64,000 nt of DNA from Halomonas qaidamensis (lineage in GTDB: Bacteria > Pseudomonadota > Gammaproteobacteria > Pseudomonadales > Halomonadaceae), in assembly GCF_025917315.1 (NCBI RefSeq), contig NZ_CP080627.1, positions 496,001 to 560,000 on the forward strand, given 5' to 3'. The position numbers and the translations under genes are program-made. Below the pieces are notes generated by a model that was not told the origin of the DNA, did not search any database, and saw only the letters and a program-made list of their open reading frames with translations. Of this stretch, positions 10,917 through 21,529 are shown piece by piece. Within the stretch, counting starts at the first letter, position 1. Each line of letters begins with the position of its first letter.

Positions 10917-11265
10917 AACGATGCATCATCCCTCGCGGTAAGCGCTCACAATGAATTACCTGATCAGAATGCTGTTGATACGCAGTGATAAGCGTTTTCT
11001 TCCTATTGAAAAAAGAGAAAAGATCTTTTTTTAAAGAGTTCTTTTAAAGAGTTCTTTTAAAGAGCTTTGTTTTAAAGACCCTTCTTTTTTTTAACGTGAA
11101 AAAAGCAGCCGCTTATCACTGCGCATAGCAGTCGCTCTTTAACAATGTATATCATGCTGACATAAACGCTTCTTTGAAGTGTTTATACGTAATTGTTTTG
11201 TGATACGTCTCAAGCGTATCCGGCAATCGTTATCATTGCGAACCCCAGACTCCTTCGGGTTATAG
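10917..11265 (+). other. 16S-23S spacer without tRNA genes
   Basis: The 349-base spacer holds no tRNA-Ile or tRNA-Ala, unlike most gammaproteobacterial rrn operons. It contains the 3' strand of the 16S processing stem (10952-10966), a perfect 14-base inverted repeat (CGCAGTGATAAGCG at 10981-10994, CGCTTATCACTGCG at 11110-11123) enclosing an AT-rich tandem repeat, boxA (11134-11145), and the 5' strand of the 23S processing stem (from about 11243, CCCAGAC, through ATAGGGTCAAGC at 11262-11273). Confidence 0.88.
11029..11081 (+). repeat. Tandem repeat TTTTAAAGAGTTC in the rrn spacer
   Basis: Two identical 13-base units (11029-11041 and 11042-11054) are followed by two degenerate units (11055-11069 TTTTAAAGAGCTTTG and 11070-11081 TTTTAAAGACCC). 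It lies in the loop of the 14-base inverted repeat where tRNA genes usually sit. Confidence 0.85.
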
Positions 11266-14158
<2,893 letters not shown>

Positions 14159-14313
14159 ATAACACCCAAGGGGTCTGGTCGTAGTGATAACGAAACGAGT
14201 GTGACAACACTTAGAAAACCGGATACGCGGATTAAGCCCACCGTGATACACGACAGGCTTAAGACGAAAGAGACGACACAAAACACTGTCAGCATGATAT
14301 GCATTACCTGTTA

Positions 14314-14433
14314 CGCCTGACGACCATAGCGAGCGTGAACCACCTGATCCCATGCCGAACTCAGCAGTGAAACCGCTTAGCGCCGATGGTAGTGTGGGGT
14401 CTCCCCATGCGAGAGTAGGTCATCGTCAGGCAC
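14314..14433 (+). rRNA. rrf: 5S ribosomal RNA
   Basis: A 120-base molecule whose ends CGCCTGACGA and TCGTCAGGCAC form the terminal helix. It holds the conserved CCCATGCCGAACTCAG and CGCCGATGGTAGTGTGGGG segments. It follows the 23S gene after a 155-base spacer without tRNA and precedes the operon terminator. Confidence 0.96.
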
Positions 14434-14445
14434 TTATTAAACAAG

Positions 14446-14472
14446 AAACCCAGCCACCCGGCTGGGTTTTTT
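14446..14472 (+). terminator. Rho-independent terminator of the rRNA operon
   Basis: AACCCAGCC pairs with GGCTGGGTT around ACCC and runs into six T. Confidence 0.92.
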
Positions 14473-14490
14473 GTTGGTGCCTACCACACC

Positions 14491-14594
14491 GTCATTCCCG
14501 AGTGGGGGTACCGGGAATCCACCTTGACCTTGGCTTGCTGAAGCCCAAAACCCCAACTCAACATGGATTCCCGCCAAGGGCCTGCGGGAATGAC
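14491..14594. repeat. Composite palindromic intergenic repeat (GTCATTCCCG family)
   Basis: Two arms face each other. Arm A is GTCATTCCCG, 11 bases, CGGGAATCCA (14491-14521); arm B is TGGATTCCCG, 11 bases, CGGGAATGAC (14564-14594). Each arm is a short palindrome and the two are inverted copies about a 42-base centre. This is the layout of REP/BIME-type or small non-coding mobile repeats; similar ATTCCC...GGGAAT repeats are known in several proteobacteria. No coding sequence is inside. Confidence 0.75.
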
Positions 14595-14615
14595 AAGAGC
14601 GGCTCGGAGGGCTGG

Positions 14616-14640
14616 GGTAAGTCATCGTCAGTGACTTATT
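14616..14640 (+). repeat. Degenerate copy of the 5S rRNA 3' tail
   Basis: This 25-base stretch matches the end of the 5S gene and its flank (14414-14438) at 21 of 25 positions, including GTCATCGTCAG and ACTTATT. It probably marks an old duplication or a lost second 5S gene, with the palindromic repeat inserted between the copies. Confidence 0.6.
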
Positions 14641-14661
14641 CGAAAAAGTCCCCCAGGGCTT

Positions 14662-14732
14662 TGAACTGCACCCCGAGAGTTGGACACATAATCTAACCTT
14701 CGGGGTGTTTTTATGTTTAGAAAATATAAGGA
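14662..14732 (+). mobile_element. Remnant of an IS3-family left end, now acting as a hairpin
   Basis: TGAACTGCACCCCGAGAGTT followed by GGACA resembles the terminal inverted repeat of IS3-family elements. About 50 bases in, ATGTTTAGAAAATATAAG would encode the first residues (MFRKYK) of an OrfA-like start before a stop at the edge of hisC. Inside, CACCCCGAGAGTTGGA (14669) and TCTAACCTTCGGGGTG (14692-14707) pair imperfectly (13 of 16) and are followed by five T, so the piece can work as a terminator for the rrn side. The rest of the element is gone. The family call is from memory of the ends. Confidence 0.5.
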
Positions 14733-15794
14733 TTAGCGGCAGATCGCTTCCAGCGCCTCTATTAAGCTATCCATTTCATCATCTGTGCCGATGGTGATGC
14801 GCAAGAAGTTGTTGAGCATGTCAGTATTAAAATGACGTACCAAAATTCCCCGCTCGCGAAGGCCTGCAAACAGCTGAGCGCCTTCAAAATCAGGATGTTG
14901 AGTAAGCACGAAGTTAGCTTTTGAAGGTAAAACCTCAAAGCCTAGTTGTTCAAGTCGCTGACGTGTGCGCTCGCGCGTTGCGATGACGTTATTCCGGCAG
15001 GCATCAAAGTGGTCTTTATCTTTTAGTGCTTCAATTCCTACCAAACTTGCCAAGCTATCGACGGGATAGGAATTAAATGAGTCTTTAACCCGCTGAAGGC
15101 CATCAATAAGCTCCGGTGAACCAATCGCGTAGCCTAAGCGTAAACCAGCTAAGCTGCGCGATTTAGAAAACGTCCCAGTGACTAGCAAGTTAGGGTAACG
15201 CTTAATTAAGGAGACAGCGCTTTCTGCGCCGAAATCAACATAAGCCTCATCAATTAATACAACCCGGTTCGTCACGCGTTTAAGCAGCGACTCAATGGTA
15301 TCGAGTGAGTGCGCATGGCCAGTTGGCGCATTTGGGTTAGCAAAAATAACACCACTGCGCTCTGAGGCATTCGCTAGAGCATCAACATCGACTTCCCACT
15401 GGTCATTCAGTGGATGCTTGCGAAGAGTGATGCCATAAAGGTTGGCATAAACAGGATAAAAGCTATAGGTAATTGAGGGAACATCAAGCGGTGCGTCATG
15501 GCAGAAGAAAGCCTGAAACGCAAACGCGAGTACTTCATCAGACCCATTACCGACGAAGGTTTCTGCTACGCTAACATTATAGCTTTCTGCTAACGTTGTA
15601 CGCAGTGCGTGTGAAGTTGGGTCAGGATAGAGGCGCAAATGATCGGTAGCATAATTGCGTAGCGCCTCGCTTACCCCTGGCGCTGGGGGGTAAGGGTTTT
15701 CATTGGTGTTGAGTTTAGTAACCTGTTCACGGGGCTGTTCACCAGGCACATAGGGGGTAAGTCCCCTAACGGCTGGACTCCAGTATTGGCTCAT
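14733..15794 (-). CDS. hisC: Histidinol-phosphate aminotransferase
   Basis: A 353-residue fold-type I PLP enzyme that converts imidazole-acetol phosphate plus glutamate to histidinol phosphate in histidine synthesis. The PLP lysine is K211 in TFSKSRSLAGLRLG; cofactor contacts N156 (NPNAPTG), D182 and Y185 (IDEAYVDF) and substrate-carboxylate Arg (GLRLG) are visible, and the N-terminal LNTNENPYPP motif is typical. It stands alone here, 7 kb from hisBHAF, as often seen in pseudomonads where hisC genes are scattered. The stop codon lies at the edge of the IS-end remnant, so its 3' flank has been rearranged. Some HisC proteins also act in aromatic amino acid transamination; the sequence alone cannot exclude this. 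Confidence 0.93.
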   Translation of the reverse strand: MSQYWSPAVRGLTPYVPGEQPREQVTKLNTNENPYPPAPGVSEALRNYATDHLRLYPDPTSHALRTTLAESYNVSVAETFVGNGSDEVLAFAFQAFFCHDAPLDVPSITYSFYPVYANLYGITLRKHPLNDQWEVDVDALANASERSGVIFANPNAPTGHAHSLDTIESLLKRVTNRVVLIDEAYVDFGAESAVSLIKRYPNLLVTGTFSKSRSLAGLRLGYAIGSPELIDGLQRVKDSFNSYPVDSLASLVGIEALKDKDHFDACRNNVIATRERTRQRLEQLGFEVLPSKANFVLTQHPDFEGAQLFAGLRERGILVRHFNTDMLNNFLRITIGTDDEMDSLIEALEAICR

Positions 15795-15967
15795 GTGGGT
15801 AACCTAATTGTCCTGACAGAATACCTCCATGGTCGCCTGATGGCTGCCGGAGCGCAAGCATTCACCAAGCATTCAATTAGGGAGGGGTGGGCGTCGCACC
15901 TTGTAGCGGTTATGCTGTCATAAGCGCGCGAAAGAAATGTATGTCCAACACGATAAGGAGACACTCA

Positions 15968-16417
15968 ATGCAATTTAGGAGTTTGCTAGCCGGCTCGGCT
16001 ATGTTGGCACTGCTGGCGGGCTGTGCATCTGGCCCAACGGACCAGGGTGAAGACGCTGGGATGACTGCTTCTCAGACTAATTACCAAGGTACGCTGCCTT
16101 GCCGCAACTGTGATGGTATCGATCTGAATGTAACGATGATGGGCGAAGAAATGAGTGCTCCTGAAGAAAGGACGTTCACCTTAAACGCCACTTACCGTAA
16201 TCATCCTCAAACACCGCCAGACGAAAACTATGAGGGGAACTGGGAAGTATTGTCAGGCACCCCCTCTGATCCAGATGCTACCGTCTATGAGTTAACCCCG
16301 AATGGCGATGGTCAGATCTACTACTTCCAGCGTATTAATGAGCGCACGCTAGAGCTGATCGACCCAGAGCGTCGTCGTTTCGAAAATGGTGAGATGCTGC
16401 AGTTACAGCGTCAATAA
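15968..16417 (+). CDS. NlpE-like N-terminal domain lipoprotein
   Basis: A 149-residue lipoprotein. Residues 1-18 form a signal peptide ending in the lipobox LLAGC with Cys19 as the lipid site. The mature part carries GTLPCRNCDGIDLNVTM, the CxxC-containing signature of the NlpE N-terminal domain, and a C-terminal NGEMLQLQRQ tail as in these barrels. E. coli NlpE is a larger outer-membrane lipoprotein that senses surface contact and copper and activates Cpx; this protein has only the N-terminal domain. I start at ATG 15968, preceded by AAGGAG at an eight-base spacing; an upstream ATG at 15887 would spoil the signal peptide. It is divergent from hisC and followed by its own terminator. Cpx signalling is not shown by the sequence. 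Confidence 0.85.
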   Translation: MQFRSLLAGSAMLALLAGCASGPTDQGEDAGMTASQTNYQGTLPCRNCDGIDLNVTMMGEEMSAPEERTFTLNATYRNHPQTPPDENYEGNWEVLSGTPSDPDATVYELTPNGDGQIYYFQRINERTLELIDPERRRFENGEMLQLQRQ

Positions 16418-16434
16418 AGTATGAAGCGACGCTC

Positions 16435-16458
16435 AAAGGCGGCCATTGGCCGCCTTTT
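16435..16458 (+). terminator. Terminator after the NlpE-like gene
   Basis: AAAGGCGGCC and GGCCGCCTTT pair perfectly around ATT, followed by a T run. Confidence 0.88.
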
Positions 16459-16530
16459 GCATTTCTAGCCATTTGGCGTATGACGTTCAGTGGCGATATA
16501 AAGGGCGATCACAACAGGAGCAATAAGGCG

Positions 16531-17901
16531 GTGGCGAAAGCAAAAAGTGCCTTTGTATGTACCGAATGTGGTGCAGAGTATCGAAAGTGGCAAGGCCAGT
16601 GCTCCAGCTGTCAGGAATGGAACACGCTGAGCGAGATTCGTTTGGCCAGTGCGCGTCCTGGCAATGGAGCTGCAACGGGAAGAACAGGGTATGCAGGGGA
16701 CTTATCACGTGAAGTGGTAGATCTTGGTAATGTGGATCTAAGTGAGGTCCCCCGCCTGACGTCGACTTTTGCTGAGTTTGATCGTGTGTTAGGCGGCGGC
16801 CTAGTACCAGGGTCTGCCGTATTGCTAGGGGGGAATCCAGGTGCTGGTAAGTCCACTTTACTGTTACAAACCGCCTGCAAGCTTGCCCAACAGCGGCGTA
16901 TTCTCTATGTCACCGGGGAGGAGTCGCTTTCTCAAGTGGCAATGCGTGCCCACCGCTTACAGCTGCCTACTAATGGGTTAAAGATGTTAGCGGAAACCAG
17001 TGTTGAAACAATTCTAGCGGTGGCCGAACGAGAAAAACCCGAAATTCTAGTGATCGATTCTATACAGACCATGCATCTTGAAGATATTAGCTCAGCGCCG
17101 GGCGGCGTTGCCCAAGTGCGTGAGTCTGCAGCAGCGCTGACACGCTTTGCTAAGCAAACGAACACAGTATTGTTGCTGGTAGGCCACGTGACGAAAGATG
17201 GCACGCTGGCTGGCCCTAAAGTATTGGAGCATATGATTGATGCCTCATTGCTGTTAGAAGGTGGGGCTGACTCGCGCTTTAGAACATTACGTGGTCAAAA
17301 AAACCGCTTCGGTGCGGTGAATGAGTTGGGTGTGTTTGCAATGCTCGAGCAGGGTTTAAAAGAAGTTAAAAACCCCAGCGCGATTTTCCTATCACGCCAA
17401 GAAGAACAGGCGCCTGGCAGTTTGGTTATGGTGGTGTGGGAAGGAACCCGACCAATTTTGGTAGAAGTGCAGGCGTTAGTCGATGAGTCTGCACTGGGTA
17501 ACCCTCGCCGTGTGGCCGTTGGCGTTGATCAAAACCGACTGGCTATGCTGCTAGCCGTGTTAAATCGCCATGGTGGTCTGTTTACTGGTGATCAAGATGT
17601 TTTCCTAAACGTGGTTGGGGGTGTGAAAGTGCTTGAAACCAGTGCCGACCTGGCGGTACTGCTGGCGGTGGTTTCTAGTTTACAGAATCGCGCACTACCA
17701 AAAGAGTTAGTGGTATTTGGCGAGGTGGGGCTATCAGGAGAGATACGACCAGTGCCAAGTGGACAAGAGCGCATTGCTGAAGCGGCTAAACACGGTTTTT
17801 TACGGGCAATTGTGCCGCGTGGAAATGCGCCTAAACAGGCGCCAAAAGGCATGGAGGTCATTCCCGTCGATAAACTGAGTGATGCCCTGGACGCGCTGTA
17901 G
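16531..17901 (+). CDS. radA: DNA repair/recombination protein RadA
   Basis: A RecA-related hexameric ATPase that drives branch migration of recombination intermediates. Order of parts: a C4 zinc finger (Cys10, 13, 24, 27), a RecA-like core with Walker A GGNPGAGKST at 100-109, the RadA-specific KNRFG motif at 257-261, and a C-terminal Lon-protease-like domain. I start at GTG 16531, which gives 456 residues beginning VAKAKSAFVCTECG like other RadA proteins and has AGGAG 10 bases before it. An in-frame ATG at 16480 would add 17 unconserved residues and lies before that ribosome site. It is a monocistronic-looking gene after a terminator and just upstream of selD. Confidence 0.96.
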   Translation: MAKAKSAFVCTECGAEYRKWQGQCSSCQEWNTLSEIRLASARPGNGAATGRTGYAGDLSREVVDLGNVDLSEVPRLTSTFAEFDRVLGGGLVPGSAVLLGGNPGAGKSTLLLQTACKLAQQRRILYVTGEESLSQVAMRAHRLQLPTNGLKMLAETSVETILAVAEREKPEILVIDSIQTMHLEDISSAPGGVAQVRESAAALTRFAKQTNTVLLLVGHVTKDGTLAGPKVLEHMIDASLLLEGGADSRFRTLRGQKNRFGAVNELGVFAMLEQGLKEVKNPSAIFLSRQEEQAPGSLVMVVWEGTRPILVEVQALVDESALGNPRRVAVGVDQNRLAMLLAVLNRHGGLFTGDQDVFLNVVGGVKVLETSADLAVLLAVVSSLQNRALPKELVVFGEVGLSGEIRPVPSGQERIAEAAKHGFLRAIVPRGNAPKQAPKGMEVIPVDKLSDALDAL

Positions 17902-17946
17902 CGTAAGCTACGCTAAGGAATAACACCATGGTTAAGGAGAAACGTT

Positions 17947-18984
17947 ATGAGCTCGATTCGGTTAACTCAATATAGTCACGGAGCGGGTTGTGGCTGCAAA
18001 ATTGCCCCAGACGTGCTGGATGGAATTCTTGCTAAAGCGGGCCCTGCGGCGGGCCATAAGCGGCTCATTGTTGGCAATCAAGGGCGCGAAGACGCAGCGG
18101 TATATGATTTGGGTGATGGTCGCGGCATGATTGCGACCACCGATTTCTTCATGCCGATTGTCGATGATCCCTTTGATTTTGGTCGTATTGCTGCCACTAA
18201 CGCGATTAGCGATGTATATGCTATGGGTGGCACGCCTGTCATGGCATTAGGGATTTTAGGTTGGCCGCTAGATAAACTCAGTGCTGAAATAGCGGGCGAT
18301 GTTGTTGCCGGTGCCCAGGCTGTCTGTCGTGAACTAGGTGTGGCGTTAGCGGGAGGACACTCAATCGACGCCCCTGAGCCGATGTTTGGTTTAGCGGTTA
18401 ATGGTTTGGTCGATTTAGCGCATTTAAAGCTCAACAGCCAAGCAAAGCCTGATGACCTATTATTTCTAACCAAGCCACTTGGCGTGGGGCTATTAACTAC
18501 GGCCGAAAAACGTGGTTTGTTGGAAGCTGGGCACCACGGCCTTGCCCGCGAAACGATGCTCAAGTCCAACCATATTGGTGTTGAGTTAGCTAAGGTGAAA
18601 GGCGTTAACGCCATGACGGATGTCACAGGGTTTGGCCTTGCTGGACACTTAGCTGAAATGTGCAGCGCAAGCGGTGTGATGGCGCAGATCGATTTTCGCC
18701 GCTTACCCCGTTTAGCAGAAGCCGAAGCTTACCGTCGACAGGGGGCTGTTCCAGGAGGTTCTCAGCGTAACCGCGATGCGTTGGGTAAAGCGCTACCTGT
18801 GATGGACGATGCTCATTGGCAATGGCTGTGCGACCCTCAGACGTCAGGTGGTTTGTTGGTGAGTGTTGATCCTGCTTGGGAAGATGATGTTGAGCGCATT
18901 GGTCGAGAGCATGGCATTACGTTGGTACCGTTTGGCACTATGAAAATTTCTCAGGGCGACGTTTTGATAGAGGTTATTGGATGA
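17947..18984 (+). CDS. selD: Selenide, water dikinase (selenophosphate synthase)
   Basis: A 345-residue enzyme that makes selenophosphate from selenide and ATP, the selenium donor for selenocysteine and for 2-selenouridine in tRNA. The N-terminus RLTQYSHGAGCGCK holds the catalytic Cys (first Cys, residue 15) and Lys18 equivalent to E. coli Cys17 and Lys20; Cys is used, not selenocysteine. The AIR-synthase-type ATP domain has the DFFMPIVDDPFDFGRIAATN and GGHSIDAPEPMFG motifs. AAGGAGAAACGTT precedes the ATG. It overlaps selU by four bases (ATGA). No selA or selB gene is in the window, so in this neighbourhood the selenophosphate use is tRNA modification. Confidence 0.97.
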   Translation: MSSIRLTQYSHGAGCGCKIAPDVLDGILAKAGPAAGHKRLIVGNQGREDAAVYDLGDGRGMIATTDFFMPIVDDPFDFGRIAATNAISDVYAMGGTPVMALGILGWPLDKLSAEIAGDVVAGAQAVCRELGVALAGGHSIDAPEPMFGLAVNGLVDLAHLKLNSQAKPDDLLFLTKPLGVGLLTTAEKRGLLEAGHHGLARETMLKSNHIGVELAKVKGVNAMTDVTGFGLAGHLAEMCSASGVMAQIDFRRLPRLAEAEAYRRQGAVPGGSQRNRDALGKALPVMDDAHWQWLCDPQTSGGLLVSVDPAWEDDVERIGREHGITLVPFGTMKISQGDVLIEVIG

Positions 18985-20069
18985 CCTTAGCCACTGTACC
19001 GGCCTCGTTAAACTTAATCGCGAAAGAAACGCCGCTAATCGATGTGCGTGCTCCAGTTGAGTTTATTCAAGGGGGGTTGCCTGGCGCGGTTAACTTACCG
19101 CTAATGGTGGATGATGAGCGTCATCACGTTGGCATTGCTTATAAACAACAGGGGCAGCAGGCGGCAATTGGCCTAGGTGAGCGTTTAGTTAGCGGTAAGA
19201 CTAAGCAAGCACGTGTTGCTGCGTGGCAGGCGTACGTAGTGAGCCACCCAGAGGCTATTATCTACTGTTTTCGCGGAGGACTACGTTCGCAAATTGCACA
19301 GCAGTGGCTAGCCGAGTCAGGTATAAGCAGGCCACGTATTGACGGTGGTTGGAAAGCGTTGCGTCAACGGCTATGTCAGCGCATTGATGAAGCATCCAAC
19401 CAACCGATGTTAGTGGTGGCGGGGCTGACCGGCTGCGCAAAAACGATGCTTATTAATCAATTTAGTAACGGCATTGATTTGGAAGCTTTTGCCAATCATA
19501 AAGGATCGGCTTTTGGCCGACAGCCAGAAGAGCCGACGACCCAAATTAATTTTGAGCATGCTTTGGCTAAGCGTTTAATTGGTCTGTCAGGAAAATTGGT
19601 GATAGAGGATGAGTCGCGACAAATCGGCAATGCCAATATCCCGCTTCCCTTCTGGCAAGCTATGCAACGTGCACCGCGCATACGTATTGAGATGCCCCTA
19701 GATTGGCGCTTAGAGCAGTTGCGACGCGACTATATCGAAGCACTTGAACGGAATTATATCGCCCGTTACGGCCAGCAAGAGGGCTGGCAGCGTATGCAGC
19801 GCCAGCTGGCTAATGCCTTAGAGCGTTTGGCTAAGCGGCTAGGAAATGCTCGTTTGCAGCGTCTACAGCGGTTGCAGGCCATGGCCTTTGATGCCCATGC
19901 GCGAGGCAATATCCAAGCCCATGAGGCATGGCTTGCGCCACTACTAACAGAATATTACGACCCACTTTATCGCTATCATCTTGAAAAAAATCGAGATAGT
20001 CACCCTATGCAGTTGCACGTTGGCGATTGGGAAAGTTGTTTAGAAGCCGCTAAGCAATGGAGCACCTAG
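18981..20069 (+). CDS. selU: tRNA 2-selenouridine synthase
   Basis: A 362-residue enzyme (also called MnmH/YbbB) that replaces sulfur by selenium in the wobble 2-thiouridine of tRNA-Lys, -Glu and -Gln, through a geranylated intermediate. The N-terminal rhodanese domain (about 10-130) has the catalytic Cys96 in YCFRGGLRSQ. The C-terminal domain has a P-loop-like segment GLTGCAKT at 148-155; the glycine just before the Lys of a standard Walker A is Ala153 here, a departure from the GxxxxGK[ST] pattern. The start overlaps the selD stop (ATGA), so the pair is co-translated. It faces the amidotransferase gene tail to tail, 39 bases apart. Confidence 0.95.
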   Translation: MTLATVPASLNLIAKETPLIDVRAPVEFIQGGLPGAVNLPLMVDDERHHVGIAYKQQGQQAAIGLGERLVSGKTKQARVAAWQAYVVSHPEAIIYCFRGGLRSQIAQQWLAESGISRPRIDGGWKALRQRLCQRIDEASNQPMLVVAGLTGCAKTMLINQFSNGIDLEAFANHKGSAFGRQPEEPTTQINFEHALAKRLIGLSGKLVIEDESRQIGNANIPLPFWQAMQRAPRIRIEMPLDWRLEQLRRDYIEALERNYIARYGQQEGWQRMQRQLANALERLAKRLGNARLQRLQRLQAMAFDAHARGNIQAHEAWLAPLLTEYYDPLYRYHLEKNRDSHPMQLHVGDWESCLEAAKQWST

Positions 20070-20108
20070 CGGCGTTTTATTCACCAATGGCTTGGCTTAT
20101 GCAGCAGC

Positions 20109-20801
20109 TTATGCAACTTTCAGCCATTGGGTCATCACGCGGTCTAGTAGGGGCGCTAACTGATGAAAGCGGGAAGCATCGTCCAAAATCTGCTCATTGG
20201 TTTGTATAAAACGCCCTGCCGCGGCCGTTTTGGGCTGTGGTCGCTCACTTGTATGGAGTAGTGGAATCACGCTGGTGAGGGTAGTCTCAAAGTGGCATAG
20301 CAAACCGATCACCCGCCCTGCGTCCCAGGAAAACCCTTGTAGCGGTGCAGCCGCACTGCCTCCGAGCGGAAGTGCACTTTCCGGTAAGCTAAATACGAAG
20401 CGGTGCCACATAAATGCCTCGAAGTGTTCGGGCAGGTCAAAAGTGCTTTCTGGGGCCAATGTTATTGGGTGCCAGCCGATTTCAGGGTAGGTGCCCGGTG
20501 CAATAACCGCATCTAACGCTTGTGCTATCCACAGTGCGCCTAAACCAATACCTAATACGGGTTTTTGACCATCGAGATAACGATGAATTAGCTTTCGCTC
20601 AGCTTTAAACCAATCGGGGGGATCATTCACGAAAGGCTCGGGGCCATCCAGTATAATTAATGCATCGCACTCACCGAGCCGCGGGGTTAATTCGCCTGCG
20701 TAAAGGTGAAACACGGTATAACTATGGCCCATACTTTCAAGCCAGTCAGTTAGACGAGCGGGGCCATGGTCAGGGCCGTGCTGTAGCAGATGGATATGCA
20801 T
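20109..20801 (-). CDS. Class-I glutamine amidotransferase homologue lacking the catalytic Cys
   Basis: A 230-residue protein with the GMP-synthase-like GATase fold: GP-rich N-terminus, LDGPEPFVNDPPDWF, the nucleophile-elbow region KPVLGIGLGALWIA, and the distal His-Glu pair CHFE (H170, E172). In active enzymes the elbow reads G-I/V-C-x-G; here codon 86 is GGT (Gly), bases 20544-20546 of the plus strand, where TGT would give Cys. So it should not hydrolyse glutamine. It might bind another ligand, have a different chemistry, or be drifting. The start ATG follows GAGGAG by eight bases. It is divergent from yjaG. The biological role is unknown. Confidence 0.8.
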   Translation of the reverse strand: MHIHLLQHGPDHGPARLTDWLESMGHSYTVFHLYAGELTPRLGECDALIILDGPEPFVNDPPDWFKAERKLIHRYLDGQKPVLGIGLGALWIAQALDAVIAPGTYPEIGWHPITLAPESTFDLPEHFEAFMWHRFVFSLPESALPLGGSAAAPLQGFSWDAGRVIGLLCHFETTLTSVIPLLHTSERPQPKTAAAGRFIQTNEQILDDASRFHQLAPLLDRVMTQWLKVA

Positions 20802-20913
20802 GGTAATCTCCTCGCCGGCCGATGTTAATAGCGCGATAGGGATCTCCTGCCGCGTTTGTGCGACGATAACGTATCGCGTTCATTTCACCAATATTGTGAC
20901 CCAGGAAATCAGC

Positions 20914-21516
20914 ATGGTGGCTAAACCCCTAGGATTTTACCAGCGGCTTCAACAGTTGCCGTTGCCCGCTCAGCAAGCGTTTATGGCTGCCCTTTGTGAG
21001 CGTCTGCTACCTAACTACGCGCTTTATCAACAGACCACGGGCCTTGGTGATGAGCATACGCTGCGTACCGTGTTGAGTTTGGTATGGGAGCGATTAAGTG
21101 TTCCAAACGCGAGTATCGACTTTGCTCGGCAGGCGGAAAAGCTGGCGGAGTGCGAACCTCCGGAAGATGATGAAAGCTTTGGCGCGCGCCGAGCGTTAGA
21201 TGCCGTTGTCTCTGTATCCGCGCTGTTAGATACGTTGCAAGGTGAGTCGCCTGAAGCTGTGCTGGATGTCAGTCGCACCTCGCGGGCGGGGGTGCGCGCG
21301 TTTATCGAGCTAACCGAAGGTGAGGAAGATGCCCAGGCGCTTGCGCTGATCATTCGCGACCATCCCTTGATGGCCGACGAAAACGATTTCCAGGACGCTG
21401 TTTTGGACGCCGTGAGTGAGCCAATTAATAAAGCTTCCCTCAAAGAAATTCGTCAGCTAGGACGTAATAACGGCATTAGTAATCTAGGTTTAACCTTAGA
21501 CGAGGGCGAAGAGTAA
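20914..21516 (+). CDS. yjaG: YjaG family (DUF416) protein
   Basis: A 200-residue cytoplasmic protein of the DUF416/YjaG family, nearly the same length as E. coli YjaG (196). The N-terminus reads GFYQRLQQLPLPAQQAFMAA, and the body is a helical, acidic protein with RFE/WERLSVPNASIDF-type conserved blocks. No catalytic motif is visible and the function is unknown. I start at ATG 20914, seven bases after AGGAA; the frame is open further upstream to 20800 but that extension overlaps the neighbouring amidotransferase start region and looks non-coding. It is the first gene of a unit ending at 21516 and converges with the outer-membrane protein gene. Confidence 0.85.
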   Translation: MVAKPLGFYQRLQQLPLPAQQAFMAALCERLLPNYALYQQTTGLGDEHTLRTVLSLVWERLSVPNASIDFARQAEKLAECEPPEDDESFGARRALDAVVSVSALLDTLQGESPEAVLDVSRTSRAGVRAFIELTEGEEDAQALALIIRDHPLMADENDFQDAVLDAVSEPINKASLKEIRQLGRNNGISNLGLTLDEGEE

Positions 21517-21529
21517 CTGGCAACGCTGG

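Noticed and set aside
18078..18626. 182-codon minus-strand frame opposite selD
   Set aside because: Shadow of a conserved gene; no start context and no family resemblance.
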